A stretch of DNA of 64,000 nt from Luteimonas sp. RC10 (GTDB lineage Bacteria > Pseudomonadota > Gammaproteobacteria > Xanthomonadales > Xanthomonadaceae): assembly GCF_014192745.1 (NCBI RefSeq), contig NZ_JACHYJ010000006.1:1-64000 (forward strand). The letters are read 5' to 3'. This document shows, one piece after another, positions 44,123 to 53,180 of this stretch. Position numbers and translations under genes: made by a program. Every line of letters begins with the position of its first letter. Positions within the stretch are counted from its first letter, which is position 1. The notes beneath the pieces were generated by a model, which was given only the letters and a program-made list of their open reading frames with translations, was not told the DNA's origin and did no database searches.

Positions 44123-45232
44123 ATGTCCAACGATCTTTACAGCCTGCCTTGTGTCCTGATGCGGGGCGGTACCTCTAAAGGGCCGTTCTTCCTCGCCTCG
44201 GACCTGCCCGGCGATCCTGCCCAGCGGGATCGGCTGCTGCTCGACCTGATGGGGTCGGGGCATCCGCTGCAGATCGATGGCATCGGCGGCGGCAACGCCC
44301 TGAGCAGCAAGGTCGCGATCGTCGGCCCGGCCAGCCGTGCCGATGCAGACATCGACTATCTGTTCGCGCAGGTCCGGCCCGACCAGAAGGTGGTCGACAC
44401 CACCCCCAATTGCGGCAACATGCTGGCCGCGGTGGGCCCGTTCGCGATCGAATCGGGCATGGTTGCCGCGTCCGATCCGCAGACGCTGGTGCGTATCCAC
44501 AACGTCAATACCGGCAAGGTGGTGCTGGCGACGGTGCAGACGCCGCGCGGCCGGGTCAGCTACCGGGGCGACACCGCCATCGCCGGCGCGCCGGGCACCG
44601 CGGCGCCGATCTCGCTGGCGTTTCTCGATGCGGCGGGCGCGCGCACCGGCAAGCTGCTGCCCACCGGCGCGGCCAGCGAGTGGATCGATGGCGTGGAAGT
44701 GAGCTGCGTCGACTGCGCCATGCCGATGGTGATGCTGGCCGCGTCCGCGCTCGGCGTGACCGGCGAGGAGAGCGTCGCCGCGCTCAATGCCGACACCGCG
44801 ATGCTGGCCCGGCTGGAACGGATCCGCATCGAGGCCGGGCAGCGGATGGGCATCGCCGACGCCGCCGACCGGGTGATCCCAAAGCCGGTGCTACTGCTGC
44901 CGCCGCGTGCCGGCGGCACGCTTCAGGTGCGGTACTTCATGCCGCACCAGTGCCACAGTGCGCTGGCGATTACCGGTGCGGTCGGCATCTCGACGGCGTG
45001 CGTGACCCCGGGCACCCTGGCGCAGCGCATGGCGGGCGAGCTGGCGTTGCCTGCCGACGTCGCCCTCGAACACCCCAGCGGCCGCCTGGATGTGGCGCTG
45101 CACCGACCTGGCCCGGATGCCGCGATCGTCGCCAGCGTCGTCAGGACGGCGCGACGCCTGTTCGAAGGCCGTGTGTTCGCCAGCACGGATCCGCGCAGGG
45201 ACGCGGCAGCAGCATGGAGCTCGGCGGCATGA
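44123..45232 (+). CDS. PrpF/GalD-family isomerase or tautomerase
   Basis: A 369-residue protein of the PrpF family (diaminopimelate-epimerase fold, two repeats). The N-terminal LPCVLMRGGTSKGPFFLASDLP, QIDGIGGGNALSSKVAIVGPASR and the catalytic-type TPNCGNMLAAVGPFAIE are typical. Known members are PrpF (aconitate/methylaconitate isomerase) and GalD (4-oxalomesaconate tautomerase of gallate breakdown). Which applies here is open. The ATG at 44123 is followed directly by an ABC importer and a porin, which suggests catabolism of an imported acid. It lies between acnA and acnB. Confidence 0.85.
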   Translation: MSNDLYSLPCVLMRGGTSKGPFFLASDLPGDPAQRDRLLLDLMGSGHPLQIDGIGGGNALSSKVAIVGPASRADADIDYLFAQVRPDQKVVDTTPNCGNMLAAVGPFAIESGMVAASDPQTLVRIHNVNTGKVVLATVQTPRGRVSYRGDTAIAGAPGTAAPISLAFLDAAGARTGKLLPTGAASEWIDGVEVSCVDCAMPMVMLAASALGVTGEESVAALNADTAMLARLERIRIEAGQRMGIADAADRVIPKPVLLLPPRAGGTLQVRYFMPHQCHSALAITGAVGISTACVTPGTLAQRMAGELALPADVALEHPSGRLDVALHRPGPDAAIVASVVRTARRLFEGRVFASTDPRRDAAAAWSSAA

Positions 45233-45287
45233 CCTGACTCACCCGGGCGCAGCCCGGATCGCACCATCACCATCCTGGGAGGGATCG

Positions 45288-46313
45288 ATGTACAAGCGCT
45301 TCATTCTCGCCGCCTGCGCGGCGGCACTCGTCTGCCTGGCCGGCTGTAGCGGCCGCGGCGGCGAGGGCACCGAGTCCGTCCGCATCAGCGTCGGCTCCTA
45401 CAACCTCAACAACCTGCCGTTCTTCATCGCCGATGCCAACGGCTACTTCGATGAAGTCGGGCTGGACGTGCGCACCGAGAACTTCGCTCAGGGCGGCTCC
45501 AAGGTGCTGCAGGCGCTGGTCGCAGGTTCCACCGACGTCGCGGTGGGCTTCTACGATCACACCATCCAGATGCAGGCCAAGCACAAGAACGTGGTCGGCT
45601 TCGTGCTGCTGTCGCGCAACTCCGGCCTGGTGCTGGCTGGCCGGCCCGACAGTACCTTCGATCCGGCCAATCCGGCTTCGATCCGCGGCATGAATGTCGG
45701 CATCACCGCCCCAGGCTCGTCGTCGGACTTCTTCGTGCGGCATTTCCTCGCCCAGCATGGCATCCCGGTCGACGACATTTCGATCATCGGCGTGGGCTCG
45801 GGCGCGGCCGCGGTTGCCGCGCTCGACCAGGGCAAAGTCGACCTGCTGGTCAACTACGACCCGGCAGCGACGCTGATCGCCGAGCGGGGCGTGGGCAAGA
45901 TCATCATCGACGCGCGCAGCGACGCCGGTGCTCGGGAGGTGTACGGCGGCATCTACCCGACGTCGGTGATGTACGCCGATCAGTCCTTCCTCGACAAGCG
46001 CCCCGAGGTGGCCGAGAAGATCGTTCGCGTGCAACAGAAGGCGCTGGCGTTCATCGCCGACCATTCAGCCGAGGAGATTGTCGCCGCGTTGCCCGACAAG
46101 TATGTGTCGGGCGATCGGGAGATCTACGCCAAGGCGGTCGAAGCCGCGCGCGCGATCTTCACCCGCGACGGTCGCTTCAATCCCGAGGACCTGCGCACGC
46201 CGCTGACGGTGCTGCGCGAGTTCAACGCCGATGTCGCCAACGCCGACATCGATCTGGAGAAGACCTACACCAACGCCTTCGTCGACCGCGCGCTCGCGGA
46301 TCCGGCCCAGTAA
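45288..46313 (+). CDS. ABC transporter substrate-binding lipoprotein (NMT1/TauA-like)
   Basis: A 341-residue periplasmic binding protein. Lipoprotein signal MYKRFILAACAAALVCLAGC ends at Cys20. The mature part is of the NMT1/SsuA/TauA type: ISVGSYNLNNLPFFIADANGYFDEVGLDVRTE, ALVAGSTDVAVGFYDHTIQM, IRGMNVGITAPGSSSDFFVRHFLAQHG. The binding type is used for taurine, sulfonates, thiamine precursors and aromatic acids. GGAGGG lies before the ATG at 45288. The ATPase gene follows 14 bp later. Confidence 0.92.
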   Translation: MYKRFILAACAAALVCLAGCSGRGGEGTESVRISVGSYNLNNLPFFIADANGYFDEVGLDVRTENFAQGGSKVLQALVAGSTDVAVGFYDHTIQMQAKHKNVVGFVLLSRNSGLVLAGRPDSTFDPANPASIRGMNVGITAPGSSSDFFVRHFLAQHGIPVDDISIIGVGSGAAAVAALDQGKVDLLVNYDPAATLIAERGVGKIIIDARSDAGAREVYGGIYPTSVMYADQSFLDKRPEVAEKIVRVQQKALAFIADHSAEEIVAALPDKYVSGDREIYAKAVEAARAIFTRDGRFNPEDLRTPLTVLREFNADVANADIDLEKTYTNAFVDRALADPAQ

Positions 46314-46327
46314 CGCCAGGAGGTTCC

Positions 46328-47161
46328 ATGGCTGTCGCCAGTGTTGCCCGACTGCGGGAAGTAGACCCGATGCCGATCCAGACCCGTCCCACGGTGGCGA
46401 TCGACAATGTCACCATGTCCTTCGGTGATTTCACCGCCGTGCGCGATGTCGACGTGCAGGTCGCCGACGGCGAGTTTCTCGCCATCGTCGGTCCGACCGG
46501 CTGCGGCAAGAGCACGATCCTCAACGCCGTCGCCGGCCTGCTGACGCCGTCGGCGGGCAGCATCCACATCGACGGCAAGCCGGTGCGTGGCGTGCAGGAA
46601 AGCGTGGGCTACCTGTTCCAGCAGGATGCCCTGCTGCCGTGGAAGACCGCGCTGCAGAACGTCGAACTGGGCCTGCGGTTTCGCGGTGTGGCCCAGGACG
46701 AGCGCGAGCACAAGGCCCGCGCCTGGCTGACCAAGGTCGGCCTGTCGGGCTTCGAACATCGGTATCCGCACCAGCTTTCGGGCGGGCAGCGCAAGCGCGT
46801 GCAGATGGCGCAGGCGCTGATCGTCGAGCCGAAGGTCATCCTGATGGACGAGCCGTTTTCCGCGCTCGACATCCACACCCGGCACCTGATGCAGAACGAA
46901 CTGCTGCGGCTGTGGCAGGAGGACCGGCGTGCGGTGATGCTGATCACCCACGACCTGGAGGAGGCGATCGCACTGGGCGACCGCGTGGTGGTGCTGTCCT
47001 CGGGCCCCTCGAGCCGCGTCGTCGAGAGTTTCCCGGTGCGCCTGGAACGCCCGCGCAACGTCGCCGAGATCAAGCTCGACCAGCGTTTCACCGACCTGTA
47101 CCGCGATATCTGGGCCTGCCTGCGCGGCGAAGTGGAGAAGAGCTATGCACGCCAAGACTGA
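46328..47161 (+). CDS. ABC transporter ATP-binding protein (TauB/SsuB-like)
   Basis: A 277-residue ATPase. Walker A GPTGCGKSTILNAV, Q-loop YLFQQDALLPWKTALQN, signature LSGGQRKRVQMAQAL, Walker B VILMDEPFSALD and switch histidine ITHDLEEA are all present. AGGAGG stands 6 bases before the ATG at 46328. A start at MPIQTRP (residue 15) would also be acceptable. The last 17 bp overlap the permease gene. Confidence 0.95.
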   Translation: MAVASVARLREVDPMPIQTRPTVAIDNVTMSFGDFTAVRDVDVQVADGEFLAIVGPTGCGKSTILNAVAGLLTPSAGSIHIDGKPVRGVQESVGYLFQQDALLPWKTALQNVELGLRFRGVAQDEREHKARAWLTKVGLSGFEHRYPHQLSGGQRKRVQMAQALIVEPKVILMDEPFSALDIHTRHLMQNELLRLWQEDRRAVMLITHDLEEAIALGDRVVVLSSGPSSRVVESFPVRLERPRNVAEIKLDQRFTDLYRDIWACLRGEVEKSYARQD

Positions 47162-47921
47162 CCGTTTGATCCAGGTGATGCTCGTCGTCGTCGTGTTCGG
47201 CGGCTGGCAGGCCGGCGTGTCGGCGAAGGTCATCGATCCGTTCTTCTTCCCGGCGCCGTTCGACATCGCGCGGCAGATGTTCACCTGGCGGGCCGACACG
47301 AGCTTCTACACCCACGTGTACATCACCCTGACCGAGACCGCGCTGGGTTACATCATCGGTACCGCGCTCGGCGTGGCCGGCGGCGTGTGGCTGGGCCTGA
47401 GCCGACGTGCAGCGCGGATCCTCGATCCGTTCATCAAGGGCTTCAATGCCATCCCGCGCGTGGTGCTGGCACCGATCTTCGTGCTGTGGCTGGGCCTGGG
47501 GCTGTGGTCGAAGGTCGCGCTGGCGGTCACGCTGGTGTTCTTCATCACATTCTTCAACGCCATGCAGGGCGTGCGCGAGGTGAACCCGGTGGTGCTGGCC
47601 AATGCCCGCATCCTCGGCGCCAACCGCAGCGCGCTGCTACGGCACGTGTACTTCCCGGCTGCGGCGAGTTGGATCCTGTCGTCGCTGCGCACCTCGGTGG
47701 GCTTTGCGGTGGTCGGCGCGATCATCGGCGAATACCTCGGTGCCTCGGCAGGCCTGGGCTATCTGATCGCGCAGGCCGAAGGCAATTTCAACGCGGTCGG
47801 CGTGTTCGCCGGCATCATCCTGCTGGCCGCGTTCGTGCTGATCATCGATGCGGTGCTCGACGTCGCCGAGAACCGCTTGATCACCTGGCGTCCGAACGCC
47901 TCGCGCGAAGCCACCAGCTGA
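47145..47921 (+). CDS. ABC transporter permease (TauC/SsuC-like)
   Basis: A 258-residue inner-membrane permease with about six helices (for example VMLVVVVFGGWQAGVSA, LGYIIGTALGVAGGVWLG, VFAGIILLAAFVLIIDAVL). The conserved EAA-type loop reads NPVVLANARILGANRSALLRHVYFPAAASWILSSLR. Its start is inside the ATPase gene. With the two preceding genes it makes a complete importer. Confidence 0.93.
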   Translation: MHAKTDRLIQVMLVVVVFGGWQAGVSAKVIDPFFFPAPFDIARQMFTWRADTSFYTHVYITLTETALGYIIGTALGVAGGVWLGLSRRAARILDPFIKGFNAIPRVVLAPIFVLWLGLGLWSKVALAVTLVFFITFFNAMQGVREVNPVVLANARILGANRSALLRHVYFPAAASWILSSLRTSVGFAVVGAIIGEYLGASAGLGYLIAQAEGNFNAVGVFAGIILLAAFVLIIDAVLDVAENRLITWRPNASREATS

Positions 47922-48121
47922 GCGTCGCCGCCTAGCGCACTGCGCCGGGCGGCCCATCGACACCCGTTCCCACGTCCGGGTGCCCGCCGGTCGCCGCGTC
48001 CGCGGCGCCGGCTCCTCTTGCGTCCGCCTTGTCTGCCGCTGCTGCGGCAGGCCCGTCTGCGGCTGCCCGTTGGCCGGCCTTGGTCGCTGGCTGCACGGCA
48101 CGCCATGCCCGGAGATCGCCC

Positions 48122-49552
48122 ATGCATCCCACGTTCCGTCCCCGTTCCACCGCGCTGGCTGCCGCTGTCGGCTGTCTGCTCGCGGCCTGTGCCGCGTCCG
48201 CGCAATCGGACCCGACCGCGCTGGAGACACTCGTACGTCAGCAGGCCGAACAGATTCGCCAACTCGAGGCCCGCCTGTCCGCGCTGGAGGCCGGCCCGAC
48301 GCCCGGCGTGTCGACCACGCCGCCGGCAACGCGCGCCGCGCCCACTGCCGATGCCGCGCTGGTCGAGCGCGTGGCCAGGATCGAGGCCGCGCAGGCCAAG
48401 GCCCCGGCGGTGAGCTGGTCGAAAGGCGCGCCGCAGTTCGCCAGCGCCGACGGCCAAGTCACCTTCCGGCCACGTGGCCGGGTCTTCGTCGACACCTCCA
48501 GCACCCATGGCTCCGATTTCGACGCCCGCAACATCACCGGCACCGAGATCCGTTCGGTGCGCCTGGGCGTCGAGGGTAGCTACGGCATCCTCGGCTACGC
48601 AGTCGAGGGCGACTTCGCCGACAACGGCGTGGCCTGGAAATCGGCGTATGTGACCATCGGCCACACGCTGTTCGGCCGCGAGGCCGAACTGACGGTCGGC
48701 AACCGTCTCAATGACCGCGGCATCGACGGCGCCAGCGGCACCGGCAACACCCCGTTCCAGGACCGCAATGTCGTCGGCACGCAGATCGTGCCGCAGCGCG
48801 GGCTGTTCGGCGTCGGTCTGACCGAGCGCGTCTACGGCGAGCACTGGCATGCGAGCCTGTCGATCGCCGGCAACGACCTCAACAACGTCGGCGACAGCGA
48901 CGATTCGATGACGCTGGCCGGTCGTGTGCACTGGACGGCGGTGAAGCGTGCGGACGGCCTGCTGCATCTGGGCGCCTGGGGGTTCTACGAGGACATCGCG
49001 CCGGGCAGCAGCGGCGTGTTCCGCAGCTCGGCGATCGCCGGGCATCTCAACGATCTGGTCAAGATCGCGCCCGGTGCGTTGCCAAGCGCCGACCATGGGC
49101 AGGGCTATGGCGTGGAACTGTTGGGCGTGCGCGGGCCGTTCTGGGGCTACGGCGAATGGGGCCGGCGTGAGGTCGCAGGCGTCGGCGGGGCGGGGCGCTT
49201 CGACGTGGCGCACGATGCCTGGGCGCTGTCGGCCGGCTGGTTCCTGTCGGGCGCCAGCCCGGCGTTCGCGGCCAAGACCGGCACCTGGAGCCGGGTCAAG
49301 GTCGCACGGCCGGTGACCGCGGGCGGGCCGGGGGCATGGGAGCTCAAGGCGAGGTACGAGAACGTCGACTACGGCGAACTGCCGGCCGGCGGCACCGGCG
49401 ATGCGCTGACGGTCGGCGTGAACTGGTACCTCAACGATTTCAGCCGGGTCATGCTCGACGCGATCCGCTGGGAGACCGACAACCGCAGCGGTGAGTACCG
49501 CGGCGAGGATCGCGGCACGACGCTCAATGCCCGATTCCAGTTGGCGTTCTGA
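48122..49552 (+). CDS. Phosphate-selective-type porin (OprO/OprP family)
   Basis: A 476-residue outer-membrane protein. A signal peptide (PRSTALAAAVGCLLAACAASAQS) is followed by a short coiled coil (TALETLVRQQAEQIRQLEARLSALE) and a beta barrel with segments such as FRPRGRVFVDTSSTHG, LGVEGSYGILGYAVEGDFADN and the terminal LNARFQLAF ending in phenylalanine. In OprO/OprP relatives the coiled coil trimerises the porin. It presumably lets the ABC substrate through the outer membrane. ATG 48122 has GGAGA upstream; the stop is followed by a hairpin. Confidence 0.88.
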   Translation: MHPTFRPRSTALAAAVGCLLAACAASAQSDPTALETLVRQQAEQIRQLEARLSALEAGPTPGVSTTPPATRAAPTADAALVERVARIEAAQAKAPAVSWSKGAPQFASADGQVTFRPRGRVFVDTSSTHGSDFDARNITGTEIRSVRLGVEGSYGILGYAVEGDFADNGVAWKSAYVTIGHTLFGREAELTVGNRLNDRGIDGASGTGNTPFQDRNVVGTQIVPQRGLFGVGLTERVYGEHWHASLSIAGNDLNNVGDSDDSMTLAGRVHWTAVKRADGLLHLGAWGFYEDIAPGSSGVFRSSAIAGHLNDLVKIAPGALPSADHGQGYGVELLGVRGPFWGYGEWGRREVAGVGGAGRFDVAHDAWALSAGWFLSGASPAFAAKTGTWSRVKVARPVTAGGPGAWELKARYENVDYGELPAGGTGDALTVGVNWYLNDFSRVMLDAIRWETDNRSGEYRGEDRGTTLNARFQLAF

Positions 49553-49575
49553 GGCCTCGCGCCACGCGATGTCCG

Positions 49576-49608
49576 ACGGGCCGGGGCGTCTGAACCCGGC
49601 CCGTTTGC
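49576..49608 (+). terminator. Terminator after the porin gene
   Basis: Arms ACGGGCCGGG (49576-49585) and CCCGGCCCGT (49595-49604) form a 10-bp perfect stem with a 9-base loop, ending TTTG. It closes the isomerase-ABC-porin unit. Confidence 0.75.
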
Positions 49609-49656
49609 GTTGGAACGCGTGAATCGCAGGACATCCGGGTCGGCGCTTGCGATGGA

Positions 49657-49691
49657 GTATGCGCAGTCAGGTATGTATAATGCACGCATAC
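49657..49691 (+). promoter_or_regulatory. vapB promoter with overlapping operator
   Basis: A perfect -10 TATAAT lies at 49676-49681. Around it, GTATGCG (49657-49663) and CGCATAC (49685-49691) form a 7-bp perfect inverted repeat, and a second GTATG lies at 49671. This is the expected arrangement for VapB/VapBC autoregulation. Confidence 0.6.
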
Positions 49692-49707
49692 TTTCCGGGA
49701 GCCCGCC

Positions 49708-49962
49708 ATGGAAGCCACTGTCGCCGAGCGCGGCCAGATCACCCTGCCCAAGCCGGTGCGCGATGCGCTGGGCCTGAGCAAGGGCACGATCCTGAAGGTC
49801 GAACTGGAAGGCAGCCGGATCGTGCTGCGCAAGAGCGTCGACGACGCGGTGTCGCGTGCGCGCGGCCGGTTCAAGCTCGAAGGCTTCGGCGACACCGACG
49901 CGGCAATGCGCGCAGTCCGTGGCGAGGCGGCCGACGCCCCTAATGGCGACGCCACGCCGTGA
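49708..49962 (+). CDS. VapB-like antitoxin, AbrB/SpoVT DNA-binding fold
   Basis: An 84-residue protein with the swapped-hairpin AbrB fold: MEATVAERGQITLPKPVRDALGLSKGTILKVELEGSRIVLRK. The remaining 40 residues should wrap the toxin. It overlaps the toxin start by 4 bp (GTGA). The pair stands between the porin and acnB, with its own promoter and operator. Confidence 0.88.
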   Translation: MEATVAERGQITLPKPVRDALGLSKGTILKVELEGSRIVLRKSVDDAVSRARGRFKLEGFGDTDAAMRAVRGEAADAPNGDATP

Positions 49963-50360
49963 TCGCAGTCGACGCGCCGGTGCTGGTGGACCTCTTGGCC
50001 GACGGCCCGCAGGCCGACGCCGCCGAGGCCTGCCTGCGCCAGTATCTGAGCGCAGGCCCGGTCGTGGTCTGCGACGTGGCACTGGCCGAGATCTGCGGCG
50101 CACTGCGCGACGGCGCCGAGACCATGGCGGTGCTCGAGGACATGGGCGTGCGCTTTTCCGCGATCGAGGCCAAGTCGGCGCTGCGTGCCGGCGAGATGCA
50201 GCGCCGCTCCTGGCAGCGCGGCGACACGTCCGGCCGCGCGGCGCGCGACTTCCTGGTCGGGGCGCACGCACTGCTGCAGTGCAATGGCCTGATCACGCGC
50301 GATGACGCGTTCTTCCGCACCTATTTCAAGGGTCTCAAGCTGATCGTACCGTCGGCCTGA
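49959..50360 (+). CDS. VapC-like toxin, PIN-domain RNase
   Basis: A 133-residue PIN-domain protein. Acidic catalytic residues are Asp5 (MIAVDAPVLVDLL), a glutamate in DVALAEICGALR and Asp97-region residues in RAARDFLVGAHALLQCNGLITRDD. VapC toxins cut tRNA or rRNA; the target here is unknown. The start is GTG 49959, overlapping the antitoxin stop. Confidence 0.88.
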   Translation: MIAVDAPVLVDLLADGPQADAAEACLRQYLSAGPVVVCDVALAEICGALRDGAETMAVLEDMGVRFSAIEAKSALRAGEMQRRSWQRGDTSGRAARDFLVGAHALLQCNGLITRDDAFFRTYFKGLKLIVPSA

Positions 50361-50402
50361 GACCGGTTCTCCCGGTACCGCAAGACTTTTGGAGTTGCCC
50401 GC

Positions 50403-52994
50403 ATGTTGGAAGCCTACCGCCACCACGTTGCCGAGCGTCAAGCGCTGGGCATTCCGCCGCTGCCGCTCAACGCGCAGCAGACCGCCGAGGTCGTCGAGCT
50501 GCTCAAGGACCCGCCGGCCGGCGAGGCTGAGTTCCTGTTGGATCTGCTCACCCACCGCGTGCCGGCCGGCGTCGACGACGCCGCCAAGGTCAAGGCCTCG
50601 TACCTGGCCGCGATTGCGCTGGGCACCGAGCACAACCCGCTGATCGACCGCGCGCGCGCGACCGAGCTGCTGGGCACCATGCTCGGCGGCTACAACGTCC
50701 ATCCGCTGGTCGAACTGCTCGACGACGACACCGTTGGCGCGATCGCCGCCGATGGCCTCAAGCACACGCTGCTGGTGTTCGACGCCTTCCACGATGTCGA
50801 GGACAAGGCCAAGGCAGGTAACGCCAATGCCCAGGCCGTGCTGCGCAGCTGGGCCGAGGCCGAGTGGTTCACCAGCAAGCCCGAAGTGCCCGCGTCGATG
50901 ACGCTGACGGTGTTCAAGGTGCCGGGCGAGACCAACACCGACGACCTGTCGCCGGCGCCCGACGCGACCACGCGTCCCGACATCCCGATGCACGCGCTGG
51001 CGATGCTCAAGAACAAGCGCGACGACGCGCCGTTCGTGCCGGAAGAAGACGGCAAGCGTGGGCCGATCCAGCTCATCGCCGACCTCAAGCAGAAGGGCCA
51101 TCTGGTCGCCTACGTCGGCGACGTGGTCGGCACCGGCTCCTCGCGCAAGTCGGCGACCAACAGCGTGCTGTGGTGGACCGGCGACGATATTCCCTACATC
51201 CCCAACAAGCGCGCCGGTGGCGTGTGCCTGGGTGCGAAGATCGCGCCGATCTTCTACAACACGATGGAAGACGCCGGCGCGCTGCCGATCGAGCTCGACG
51301 TCTCGAAGATGGAGATGGGCGATGTGATCGAGCTGCGCCCCTACGAGGGGCGCGCGCTGAAGAACGGCGAGACGATCGCCGAGTTCGAGGTCAAGTCCCA
51401 GGTGCTGTTCGACGAGGTGCGCGCCGGTGGCCGCATCCCGCTGATCGTCGGCCGTGGTCTGACCGCGAAGGCGCGCGAGTCGCTCGGCTTGGCCCCGACC
51501 GATCTGTTCCGCCTGCCGCAGCAGCCGGCCGACAGCGGCAAGGGCTTCTCGCTGGCGCAGAAGATGGTCGGCCGCGCGATCGGTCTGCCCGAAGGGCAGG
51601 GCGTGCGTCCGGGCACGTACTGCGAACCGAAGATGACCTCGGTCGGCTCGCAGGACACCACCGGCCCGATGACCCGCGACGAGCTCAAGGATCTGGCGTG
51701 TCTGGGCTTCTCGGCCGACCTGGTGATGCAGTCGTTCTGCCACACCGCGGCCTATCCGAAGCCGGTCGACGTCAAGACCCATCACACGCTGCCGGAGTTC
51801 ATCTCCACCCGCGGCGGCATCTCGCTGCGTCCCGGCGACGGCGTGATCCACAGCTGGCTCAACCGCATGCTGCTGCCCGACACCGTCGGCACCGGCGGTG
51901 ACTCGCACACCCGCTTCCCGGTCGGCATCTCGTTCCCGGCCGGTAGCGGCCTGGTCGCGTTCGCCGCGGCCACCGGCGTGATGCCGCTGGACATGCCCGA
52001 ATCGGTGCTGGTGCGCTTCAAGGGCGAGATGCAGCCAGGCGTGACCCTGCGTGACCTGGTCAACGCGATCCCGCTCTACGCGATCAAGGCCGGGCTGCTG
52101 ACAGTCGCCAAGCAGGGCAAGAAGAACGTGTTCTCCGGGCGCATCCTCGAGATCGAGGGGCTGCCGGACCTGAAGGTCGAGCAGGCGTTCGAACTGTCGG
52201 ATGCCTCGGCCGAGCGCTCTGCTGCGGGCTGTACGGTGCACCTGAACAAGGAACCGATCATCGAGTACATCACCAGCAACATCACGTTGCTCAAGTGGAT
52301 GATCGCCCAGGGCTACCAGGACGCGCGCTCGATCCAGCGCCGGATCGAGAAGATGGAGCAGTGGCTGGCCGACCCGCAGCTGCTGCAGGGCGATGCCGAC
52401 GCCGAGTACGCGGCGGTCATCGAGATCGATCTGGCCGAAATCCACGAGCCGATCCTGGCCTGCCCGAACGACCCGGACGACGTGAAGACGCTGTCGGAGG
52501 TCGCCGGCGTGGCGATCGACGAGGTGTTCATTGGCTCGTGCATGACCAACATCGGTCACTTCCGTGCGGCCTCCAAGCTGCTGGAAGGCAAGCGCGACAT
52601 CCCGACCAAGCTGTGGGTCGCGCCGCCGACCAAGATGGACGCCGCCGAACTGACCAAGGAAGGCCACTACGGCACCTTCGGCGCCGCAGGTGCGCGGATG
52701 GAGATGCCGGGCTGCTCGCTGTGCATGGGCAACCAGGCGCAGGTGCGCGAGGGCGCGACGGTGTTCTCGACCTCGACCCGCAACTTCCCCAACCGTCTGG
52801 GCCGCAACTCCAACGTGTATCTGGGCTCGGCGGAATTGGCGGCGATCTGCTCGCGCCTGGGTCGGATCCCGACCCGCGAGGAGTACATGGCGGGCGTGGG
52901 CGTGATCAACACGCAGAGCGCGGAGATCTACCGCTACATGAACTTCGACCAGATCGAGGAGTACCGCGACACGGCGTCGTCGGTCGCTGCCTGA
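50403..52994 (+). CDS. acnB: Aconitate hydratase B
   Basis: An 863-residue AcnB, the main TCA-cycle aconitase in many gammaproteobacteria. The HEAT-like N-terminal domain starts [22 protein letters not shown]; the swivel part has [20 protein letters not shown]; Fe-S cysteines are in [19 protein letters not shown] and [12 protein letters not shown]. Ribosome site GGAG precedes ATG 50403. A strong terminator follows. Confidence 0.97.
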   Translation: MLEAYRHHVAERQALGIPPLPLNAQQTAEVVELLKDPPAGEAEFLLDLLTHRVPAGVDDAAKVKASYLAAIALGTEHNPLIDRARATELLGTMLGGYNVHPLVELLDDDTVGAIAADGLKHTLLVFDAFHDVEDKAKAGNANAQAVLRSWAEAEWFTSKPEVPASMTLTVFKVPGETNTDDLSPAPDATTRPDIPMHALAMLKNKRDDAPFVPEEDGKRGPIQLIADLKQKGHLVAYVGDVVGTGSSRKSATNSVLWWTGDDIPYIPNKRAGGVCLGAKIAPIFYNTMEDAGALPIELDVSKMEMGDVIELRPYEGRALKNGETIAEFEVKSQVLFDEVRAGGRIPLIVGRGLTAKARESLGLAPTDLFRLPQQPADSGKGFSLAQKMVGRAIGLPEGQGVRPGTYCEPKMTSVGSQDTTGPMTRDELKDLACLGFSADLVMQSFCHTAAYPKPVDVKTHHTLPEFISTRGGISLRPGDGVIHSWLNRMLLPDTVGTGGDSHTRFPVGISFPAGSGLVAFAAATGVMPLDMPESVLVRFKGEMQPGVTLRDLVNAIPLYAIKAGLLTVAKQGKKNVFSGRILEIEGLPDLKVEQAFELSDASAERSAAGCTVHLNKEPIIEYITSNITLLKWMIAQGYQDARSIQRRIEKMEQWLADPQLLQGDADAEYAAVIEIDLAEIHEPILACPNDPDDVKTLSEVAGVAIDEVFIGSCMTNIGHFRAASKLLEGKRDIPTKLWVAPPTKMDAAELTKEGHYGTFGAAGARMEMPGCSLCMGNQAQVREGATVFSTSTRNFPNRLGRNSNVYLGSAELAAICSRLGRIPTREEYMAGVGVINTQSAEIYRYMNFDQIEEYRDTASSVAA

Positions 52995-53021
52995 CCTCCG
53001 ACGTCCCGGTCGTTCCCTGAG

Positions 53022-53056
53022 CGCCGCGCCCGTGCAGACGGGCGCGGCGTTTTTTT
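53022..53056 (+). terminator. Rho-independent terminator after acnB
   Basis: Arms CGCCGCGCCCGT (53022-53033) and ACGGGCGCGGCG (53038-53049) form a 12-bp perfect stem with a 4-base loop, followed by seven T residues. Confidence 0.95.
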
Positions 53057-53180
53057 GCTTGCGGCAGCGCGGTCGCAGTCCATCGCGGGCAGGACTGAGG
53101 ACATGCCGAATGGTTGTTTTCGTGCGGCGCAGCATCGTGAAAGAGTGCCGATCACGTCACCGCCGCAGGAACGCTCGTCC

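Noticed and set aside
49524-53135. 1203-residue minus-strand frame
   Set aside because: Shadow of vapBC and acnB; no domain, and it would run through a strong terminator and promoter region.
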